Shown here: piece by piece, positions 58,912 through 64,000 of the stretch
Numbering within the stretch: position 1 is the first letter of the stretch
Layout: every line of letters starts with the position of its first letter
Source of the DNA: Streptomyces sp. CB01201
GTDB lineage: Bacteria; Actinomycetota; Actinomycetes; Streptomycetales; Streptomycetaceae
Direction of reading: 5' to 3'
DNA: 64,000 nt
NCBI RefSeq assembly: GCF_002803085.1
Contig: NZ_NNBJ01000011.1
Coordinates: forward strand, 149,138-213,137
Notes under the pieces: generated by a model
Databases searched by the model: none
What the model was told of the DNA's origin: nothing
The model's input: only the letters and a program-made list of their open reading frames with translations
Translations under genes and position numbers: made by a program

Positions 58912-59670
58912 GTGTCGACCCCGTTCTATGTCTCACCCCAGCAGGCCATGGCCGACCGTGCGGAGTACGCCCGCAAGGGCATCGCCCGCGGCCGCAGCCT
59001 GGTCGTGATCCAGTACGCCGACGGCATCGTGTTCGTCGGTGAGAACCCGTCCCGCGCGCTGCACAAGTTCAGCGAGATCTACGACCGGATCGGCTTCGCG
59101 GCCGCCGGCAAGTACAACGAGTACGAGAACCTCCGCATCGGCGGCGTCCGTTACGCGGATCTGCGCGGATACACCTACGACCGTGACGACGTGACGGCCC
59201 GTGGGCTCGCCAACGTCTACGCGCAGACGCTGGGCACCATCTTCTCCAGCGTCGGCGAGAAGCCGTACGAGGTGGAGCTGGTGGTCGCCGAGGTCGGCAG
59301 CACTCCCGAAGAGGACCAGATCTACCGGCTGCCGCACGACGGTTCGATCGTGGACGAGCACGGCTCGGTCGCGGTCGGTGGCAACGCCGAGCAGATCAGC
59401 ACGTTCCTGGACCAGCGTCACCAGGAGGGCATGTCGCTCGCGGAGGCGCTGCGGCTGGCCGTGCAGGCCCTCTCCAACCAGACGAACGGCGCGGACCGGG
59501 AGATTCCCGCCGAGCGTCTGGAGGTCGCGGTTCTGGACCGGACGCGGCCGCAGCAGCGGAAGTTCAAGCGCATCGTGGGCCGCCAGCTCTCCCGGCTGCT
59601 CCAGGCCGATGTGGCCAAGACCGAGCCCACCGAGGCCCCTTCGGATCTGGAGGAGACGGAGGACGAGTAG
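58912..59670 (+). CDS. prcA: 20S proteasome alpha subunit
   Basis: The 252-residue protein has the alpha-subunit N-terminal gate (MSTPFYVSPQQAMADRAEYA) and ARKGIARGRSLVVIQYADGI without a catalytic Thr. A charged C-terminal tail (EPTEAPSDLEETEDE) follows. It forms the outer rings that bind ARC. GTG 58912 lies 55 bp after prcB with AAAGGG about 11 bp upstream. A strong bidirectional terminator follows, separating it from lacI-MFS-pafA. Confidence 0.96.
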   Translation: MSTPFYVSPQQAMADRAEYARKGIARGRSLVVIQYADGIVFVGENPSRALHKFSEIYDRIGFAAAGKYNEYENLRIGGVRYADLRGYTYDRDDVTARGLANVYAQTLGTIFSSVGEKPYEVELVVAEVGSTPEEDQIYRLPHDGSIVDEHGSVAVGGNAEQISTFLDQRHQEGMSLAEALRLAVQALSNQTNGADREIPAERLEVAVLDRTRPQQRKFKRIVGRQLSRLLQADVAKTEPTEAPSDLEETEDE

Positions 59671-59686
59671 TCCCCGCCCGCTCTGA

Positions 59687-59724
59687 CCGCGCCCCGGTTC
59701 CGCCTCAGGCGGGCCGGGGCGCGG
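59687..59724. terminator. Bidirectional terminator between prcA and lacI-type gene
   Basis: CCGCGCCCCGG/CCGGGGCGCGG (outer, 11 bp) and CCGCC/GGCGG (inner) form a near-perfect stem. It overlaps the last codons of the convergent LacI gene. Confidence 0.8.
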
Positions 59725-60871
59725 CCGTTGAGCCCCGTACGGCCAGCGTCACGGGCAGGTCCCCGGTTTCCGCGGGCCGTCCCTCCAGAACCGCGAGCAG
59801 GGCCGCCATGCCGCGCGCGCCGACCTGCTCGGCGGGCAGGGTGAGGGTGGTCAGTTCCGGTTCGAGGGCCGTGGCGAGGGTGAGGCCGTCGAACCCGGTG
59901 ACGGACACGTCGTCGGGGACGCGCAGGCCGAGCCGGTGGGCGGCCTTGCAGGCGCCGGCCGCCAGGAAGTCGTCGTCGCAGACCAGTGCGCTCGGGCGCG
60001 GGCCGGGGGAGCCCAGGGCGGCTTCGGCGGCCCGCCGGCCGCCGTCCACGCTGAGCTCGGCCCGTACCGTGCGCAGCTCGGCGTCCGGCACGTCGGTGAG
60101 CGCGTCGGCCAGTGCCCGGGCGCGTACGACGAAGGTCCAGGAGTCGACGTCGGCCGCGATGTGGGTGAACCGGCGGTGGCCGAGGCCGAGCAGATGCTCC
60201 GTCAGGCGCCGTACGCCGTCGGCGATGTCGAGGTTGACGTGGGCCGCGGGGCCGGTCTCGGCGGGGTCGCTGTCGAGCATCACCAGGGGGAGGTCGCTGC
60301 CGCGGATCGAGGCGAGCGCGTCCGCCGCCATCGAGGAGGCGATGACGCCGTCGAGGGCGGTGCGCGCGGAGTCGAAGGGGTCGCGGGCGGGGCCGATGCC
60401 CTCGGGGGAGGGGTAGAGCACCACGCCGAAGCCGTGTTCGGCGGCGACCTTGGCCGCGCCCGTGTAGACCTGGGCGAAGAACTCGCTGGTCATGGCGGGC
60501 ACGACGAGCAGTGCGGTCCTGGTGCGGCCGAGGCGCAGGCTGCGGGCGGCGAGGTTGGGCCGGTAGCCGAGGTCCTGCGCGGCCTCCCGGACCAGGCCCG
60601 CGGTCCGTTCGGAGACCCGGCCACGCCATTTGTCGCCCAGGACCAGCGAGACGGTGGCCTGTGACACCCCGGCCGCGCTCGCCACGTCCCGGCTGGTGGG
60701 CGGGCGTGCCCCGGGGGCCCGTCCGGACAGCGCGGCGCGGGCGGCCCGTACCCCGGCGCGGGCGGCCACGGGTGCGGGCTCCGCTGCGGATTCCGGGCTG
60801 TCCGGGCTGGTCAAGGGGCCTCCAGGGCGAGGTGCGGGCGGGCGCGGGGTGGACCCGTGCACTCGCCACAT
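59705..60871 (-). CDS. LacI-family transcriptional regulator
   Basis: The protein of up to 388 residues has a LacI HTH (PPTSRDVASAAGVSQATVSL, then RPNLAARSLRLG) and a periplasmic-binding-protein-like sugar domain (ALLVVPAMTSEFFAQVYTGA, VMLDSDPAETG, VSVTGFDGLTLA). About 57 residues precede the HTH if ATG 60871 is used. TTG 60814 with GGAGG 4 bp upstream would remove 19 of them. It is divergent from the MFS transporter with an inverted repeat between them, so it likely represses that gene. The effector is unknown. Confidence 0.83.
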   Translation of the reverse strand: MWRVHGSTPRPPAPRPGGPLTSPDSPESAAEPAPVAARAGVRAARAALSGRAPGARPPTSRDVASAAGVSQATVSLVLGDKWRGRVSERTAGLVREAAQDLGYRPNLAARSLRLGRTRTALLVVPAMTSEFFAQVYTGAAKVAAEHGFGVVLYPSPEGIGPARDPFDSARTALDGVIASSMAADALASIRGSDLPLVMLDSDPAETGPAAHVNLDIADGVRRLTEHLLGLGHRRFTHIAADVDSWTFVVRARALADALTDVPDAELRTVRAELSVDGGRRAAEAALGSPGPRPSALVCDDDFLAAGACKAAHRLGLRVPDDVSVTGFDGLTLATALEPELTTLTLPAEQVGARGMAALLAVLEGRPAETGDLPVTLAVRGSTAAPRPA

Positions 60872-60873
60872 GG

Positions 60874-60900
60874 TACGTATGACCTCGGACGTTATACGTA
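60874..60900. promoter_or_regulatory. Candidate LacI operator in lacI/MFS gap
   Basis: TACGTAT (60874-60880) and ATACGTA (60894-60900) form a perfect 7-bp inverted repeat with a 13-bp spacer, immediately upstream of the MFS ribosome site AAGGAG. It also covers the lacI start region, so binding could repress both genes. Confidence 0.55.
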
Positions 60901-60916
60901 ACACTAAGGAGTGGCC

Positions 60917-62176
60917 ATGGCGGCCGGATACGCGGAGATCCTTCGGACCCGGCACGCCGCGCGGCTGCTCACGGGCACCCTGACCGGCCGGCTGCCGAAC
61001 GCGACCGCCGCCATCGCGGTCGTCTTCTTCGTCCGGGCCGAGGGCGGCAGCTACTCGCTCGCCGGGGCCCTGACCGCCGTGTACGGCGTGGCCACCGCCG
61101 TCGGCCAGCCGCTGCTCGGACGGGCCGTCGACCTGTACGGCCAGCCGCGCGTGATGCTGCCCGCCGCCGTCCTGTCCGCCCTCGGCATGGTCCTGCTGGC
61201 CGTCGCCGGCATCGAGCCGGTGGCCGTGGCGTACGCGGCGGTCCTCGTCGCGGGACTCGCCACACCGCCCCTGGAGGGCGGCCTGCGGGCGCTGTGGCCC
61301 AGCGTCCTGAAGCGCGAGGACCAGGTGCACACCGCGTACGCCATGGACGCGATAGCCCAGGAGGTGATGTTCACGGTCGGGCCGCTGCTCGTCACCGTCT
61401 CGATCGCCCTCTGGTCGCCCGCCACCGCGCTGGTCCTGATCAACGCGCTCGGGGTGCTCGGCGCGCTCAGCGTCGTCCTGTCCCGGCCGTCCAGGAGCTG
61501 GCGCTCGGCGCCCCGCGAGGCGCACTGGCTCGGCGCGCTGCGCTCACCGGGGCTGCTCGCGCTGCTCGGCTCGTTCTTCTTCGTCGGGCTCGCGCTGGGC
61601 GCGATCATCGTGGCCGCGTCCGCCTATGCGGACGACCACGGCAGCGACACGATCTACGGCTGGCTCATGGCCGCCAACGGGCTCGGCGCGCTGCTCGGCG
61701 GGCTCGTCTACGGGGCCCGCCGGTGGAGCGGCGCTCCCGAGAAGCGGCTGCGGATCCTGGTCGCGCTGCTCGCCGTCGGCTATCTGCCGCTGACGCTGGT
61801 CCCGGGCGTCCCCGCGATGGCCGCGCTCACCGTCGTCTCCGGGCTCTTCCTCGCGCCGTCCATCGCCTGCGCGTTCATCGTCGTGGACCGGCACGCCCCG
61901 CGCGGCACGGTGACCGAGGCGTTCTCCTGGCTGGTGACCGCCTTCGGCGTGGGCACGGCGCTCGGCACGGCGGCGGCCGGACCCGCGGTCGAACTCGGCG
62001 GGACCGGTGCGAGTTTCGCGGTCGCGGGCGGCGGCGGAATCGCGGCGCTCGTGGTGCTGCTCACGACGCAAAGGGTGCTTGCGGCCCCCGAGCGTCCGCG
62101 CCCTGTCGGGGGAGTTGACGAAAATGATCGAAACCGTGCTGTCGAACCCGGTTTCAGCTCAGGCCATCAGGCGTAA
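60917..62176 (+). CDS. MFS transporter
   Basis: The 419-residue membrane protein has 12 hydrophobic segments and starts MAAGYAEILRTRHAARLLTGTLTGRLPNAT. It has the MFS A-motif-like GRAVDLYGQPRVM between TM2 and TM3 and PSIACAFIVVDRHAPRGTVTEAFS in the second half. It is a drug/metabolite efflux-type permease of unknown substrate. ATG 60917 has AAGGAG 5 bp upstream; the GTG at 60911 overlaps that site. It lies 9 bp before pafA, so LacI control may spill over onto pafA. Confidence 0.86.
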   Translation: MAAGYAEILRTRHAARLLTGTLTGRLPNATAAIAVVFFVRAEGGSYSLAGALTAVYGVATAVGQPLLGRAVDLYGQPRVMLPAAVLSALGMVLLAVAGIEPVAVAYAAVLVAGLATPPLEGGLRALWPSVLKREDQVHTAYAMDAIAQEVMFTVGPLLVTVSIALWSPATALVLINALGVLGALSVVLSRPSRSWRSAPREAHWLGALRSPGLLALLGSFFFVGLALGAIIVAASAYADDHGSDTIYGWLMAANGLGALLGGLVYGARRWSGAPEKRLRILVALLAVGYLPLTLVPGVPAMAALTVVSGLFLAPSIACAFIVVDRHAPRGTVTEAFSWLVTAFGVGTALGTAAAGPAVELGGTGASFAVAGGGGIAALVVLLTTQRVLAAPERPRPVGGVDENDRNRAVEPGFSSGHQA

Positions 62177-62185
62177 TGTTCACTC

Positions 62186-63547
62186 ATGGACCGCCGCATT
62201 TTCGGGCTGGAGAACGAGTACGGCGTCACGTGCACGTTCAGGGGACAGCGCCGACTGTCTCCTGACGAAGTGGCGCGCTACCTCTTCCGCCGTGTTGTGT
62301 CATGGGGCCGCAGCAGCAACGTCTTTCTGCGGAACGGCGCCCGCCTCTACCTCGACGTGGGATCGCATCCGGAATACGCGACACCCGAATGCGACAACCT
62401 GACCGAACTGGTCACCCACGACAAAGCCGGTGAGCGCATTCTCGAAGGCCTGCTAGTCGACGCCGAACGCCGCCTGCACGAGGAGGGAATCGCGGGCGAC
62501 GTCTATCTCTTCAAGAACAACACCGACTCGGCGGGAAACTCCTACGGCTGCCACGAGAACTATCTGGTCGCCCGTCACGGAGAGTTCTCCCGGCTCGCGG
62601 ACATCCTCATCCCGTTCCTCGTCACCCGCCAGCTGATCTGTGGTGCCGGCAAGGTGCTCCAGACCCCGCGCGGCGCGGTCTACTGCGTCAGCCAGCGTGC
62701 CGAGCACATCTGGGAGGGCGTCAGCTCCGCCACCACCCGCTCTCGTCCCATCATCAATACGAGGGACGAGCCGCACGCTGACGCCGAGCGCTACCGGCGC
62801 CTGCACGTCATCGTCGGCGACTCGAACATGTCCGAGACGACCATGCTCCTGAAGGTCGGCGCCACCGACCTCGTGCTGCGCATGATCGAGGCCGGCACGG
62901 TCATGCGCGACCTCACCCTGGAGAACCCGATCCGGGCCATCCGCGAGGTCTCCCACGACATCACGGGCCAGCGCAAGGTGCGCCTGGCCAGCGGGCGCGA
63001 GGCATCCGCCCTCGAAGTCCAGCGCGAGTACTACGAGAAGGCCGTCGACTTCGTGGAGCGCCGGGGCATCCGCACCGGCACCGTCGACCAGGTCCTCGAA
63101 CTGTGGGGCCGCACCCTGGACGCGATCGAGGCCGAGGACCTCGACCGGATCGGCACCGAGATCGACTGGGTCATGAAGTACCAGCTCATCGAGCGGTACC
63201 GGGCCAAGAACAACATGACCATGTCGCACCCGAGGGTCGCGCAGATAGACCTCGCCTACCACGACATCCACCGTCGGCGGGGCCTGTACTACCTCCTGGA
63301 GCGCAAGGGCCAGGCGGCCCGGATCTGCAACGACCTGAAGATCTTCGAGGGCAAGTCGGTGCCCCCGCAGACCACCAGGGCGCGGCTGCGCGGCGACTTC
63401 ATCCGCCGGGCGCAGGAACAGCGACGGGACTTCACGGTCGACTGGGTGCATCTGAAGCTCAACGACCAGGCGCAGCGCACCGTGTTGTGCAAGGACCCGT
63501 TCCGGTCCGTGGACGACCGGGTGGAGAAGCTGATCGCCGGTATGTGA
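62186..63547 (+). CDS. pafA: Pup-protein ligase
   Basis: The 453-residue carboxylate-amine-ligase-fold enzyme starts MDRRIFGLENEYGVTCTFRG. It has the ATP/Mg site GLENEYG, NGARLYLDVGSHPEYATPEC, KNNTDSAGNSYGCHENY and RPIINTRDEPHADAERYRRL. It couples the C-terminal Glu of deamidated Pup to lysines of substrates. A possible -10 TAATGT lies 8 bp before the ATG, so besides read-through from the MFS gene it may have its own leaderless transcript. A 13-bp hairpin terminator follows. Confidence 0.97.
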   Translation: MDRRIFGLENEYGVTCTFRGQRRLSPDEVARYLFRRVVSWGRSSNVFLRNGARLYLDVGSHPEYATPECDNLTELVTHDKAGERILEGLLVDAERRLHEEGIAGDVYLFKNNTDSAGNSYGCHENYLVARHGEFSRLADILIPFLVTRQLICGAGKVLQTPRGAVYCVSQRAEHIWEGVSSATTRSRPIINTRDEPHADAERYRRLHVIVGDSNMSETTMLLKVGATDLVLRMIEAGTVMRDLTLENPIRAIREVSHDITGQRKVRLASGREASALEVQREYYEKAVDFVERRGIRTGTVDQVLELWGRTLDAIEAEDLDRIGTEIDWVMKYQLIERYRAKNNMTMSHPRVAQIDLAYHDIHRRRGLYYLLERKGQAARICNDLKIFEGKSVPPQTTRARLRGDFIRRAQEQRRDFTVDWVHLKLNDQAQRTVLCKDPFRSVDDRVEKLIAGM

Positions 63548-63567
63548 GACGACGTCAGCCGTGTGAT

Positions 63568-63605
63568 CCGGGGGCCCCGTGCGCTGTTGCGTACGGGGCC
63601 CCCGG
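63568..63605 (+). terminator. Terminator after pafA
   Basis: CCGGGGGCCCCGT (63568-63580) pairs perfectly with ACGGGGCCCCCGG (63593-63605) around a 12-nt loop. Confidence 0.8.
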
Positions 63606-63683
63606 GCATGCCGCACCCTTGTGGTGGCGTAGTGGGGCCGTAGAGTGGCCGCTCCGACCGTTCCAGCTACCCCGAGGACCACT

Positions 63684-64000
63684 GTGCGACGCCGACTTGC
63701 TGCCGCGCTCATCGTGCCGGCCCTGATGCTCACCGCGGCCTGCGGAGGAGGTGACGACGCAGCGAAGAAGAAGGACGCGTCCGCTTCTCCCTCGGACTCG
63801 GCGTCGCAGCCGCCCGCGGCTCCCAAGCCGGTGTCCGACGCCTCGCCGATGCCCACCGTCGCCGGTGACGCGGACAAGAAGCCCACGATCACCATCCCCA
63901 AGGGCGACCCGAGCGGGAAGTTCGTCGTCAAGACGCTGACCGCCGGCACCGGCCCCGAGGTCAAGAAGGACGACCTCGCGGTGACGAAGTACACCGGGAA
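63684..64000 (+). CDS. FKBP-type peptidyl-prolyl isomerase lipoprotein, N-terminal part
   Basis: The visible 105 residues start with a signal peptide and lipobox (LMLTAAC, Cys at about 19) and a Lys/Ser/Pro-rich spacer. PTITIPKGDPSGKFVVKTLTAGTGPEV is the usual lead-in to an FKBP domain. GTG 63684 has GAGGA 5 bp upstream. The gene runs off the right edge. An FKBP-like lipoprotein next to pafA is the usual Streptomyces arrangement. The catalytic part is outside the window. Confidence 0.82.
   Translation, partial: MRRRLAAALIVPALMLTAACGGGDDAAKKKDASASPSDSASQPPAAPKPVSDASPMPTVAGDADKKPTITIPKGDPSGKFVVKTLTAGTGPEVKKDDLAVTKYTG

Overview
The window is a chromosomal segment of a high-GC actinomycete, almost certainly a Streptomyces. 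Evidence: two chaplin genes, a mycothiol biosynthesis gene (mshC), a mycothiol-dependent formaldehyde dehydrogenase, a complete Pup-proteasome locus, a gylR-glpFKD glycerol operon, a tRNA-Leu(GAG), frequent GTG starts, and strong third-position GC bias. Gene order looks like the conserved core region of Streptomyces (around SCO1640-SCO1680 of S. coelicolor, from memory). No phage, IS element, CRISPR array or rRNA is visible.

Layout, left to right. (1) 1-2713: start of a gluconokinase, its divergent GntR-type regulator, and an asparagine/amino-acid permease. (2) 2801-8644: a TetR regulator divergent from a transporter, a YtcJ-like amidohydrolase, an S-(hydroxymethyl)mycothiol dehydrogenase and a metallo-beta-lactamase-fold hydrolase. 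This looks like an accessory catabolic block with built-in formaldehyde disposal. (3) 8852-13301: an RluA-type pseudouridine synthase whose C-terminus is read out of a dispersed repeat, a ketosynthase with an extra N-terminal domain, tRNA-Leu, and an M20 peptidase. (4) 13495-14767: chpH plus a long sortase-anchored chaplin with a His/Pro/Gly/Gln-rich linker. (5) 14857-22483: small conserved genes, a RecD-like protein without a Walker A motif coupled to an aldo/keto reductase, an F420/flavin oxidoreductase, a ferritin-like protein and CorA. (6) 22552-26356: the mshC cassette (phosphomutase-like, DUF3090, SCO1664-type kinase-like, mshC). (7) 26504-34254: secreted GH31 glycosidase, succinate-semialdehyde dehydrogenase, PAC2 protein, FadR-type regulator and a luciferase-like monooxygenase. 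(8) 34374-39521: glpD, glpK, glpF and gylR, with a repeated candidate GylR operator. (9) 39810-51283: metH, a HAD phosphatase, two tandem family-5 solute-binding lipoproteins without permeases, a NarL-type response regulator, a RecB-like nuclease and a site-2 protease.

(10) 51366-64000 is the proteasome locus: trmI, a secreted protein and a ferredoxin, then arc (Mpa), dop, pup, a small HNH endonuclease-VII-type gene, prcB, prcA, a divergent LacI-MFS pair, pafA, and the start of an FKBP lipoprotein. Pup ends in GGQ, so it needs Dop deamidation before PafA can ligate it. ARC ends in QYL, the tail used to dock on the 20S core. The HNH gene sits in the pup-prcB operon and overlaps the prcB start.

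Most transcription units end in very strong hairpins, some with perfect stems of 15-21 bp. Several short palindromes fall where operators are expected: gntR/gntK, tetR/permease, mscR, LLM oxidoreductase, fadR-type regulator, gylR/glpF and lacI/MFS. A dispersed intergenic repeat family occurs at three loci (about 8.8, 24.8 and 48.1 kb). Product calls come from reading translations and motifs without database searches, and operator assignments are inference from symmetry and position.
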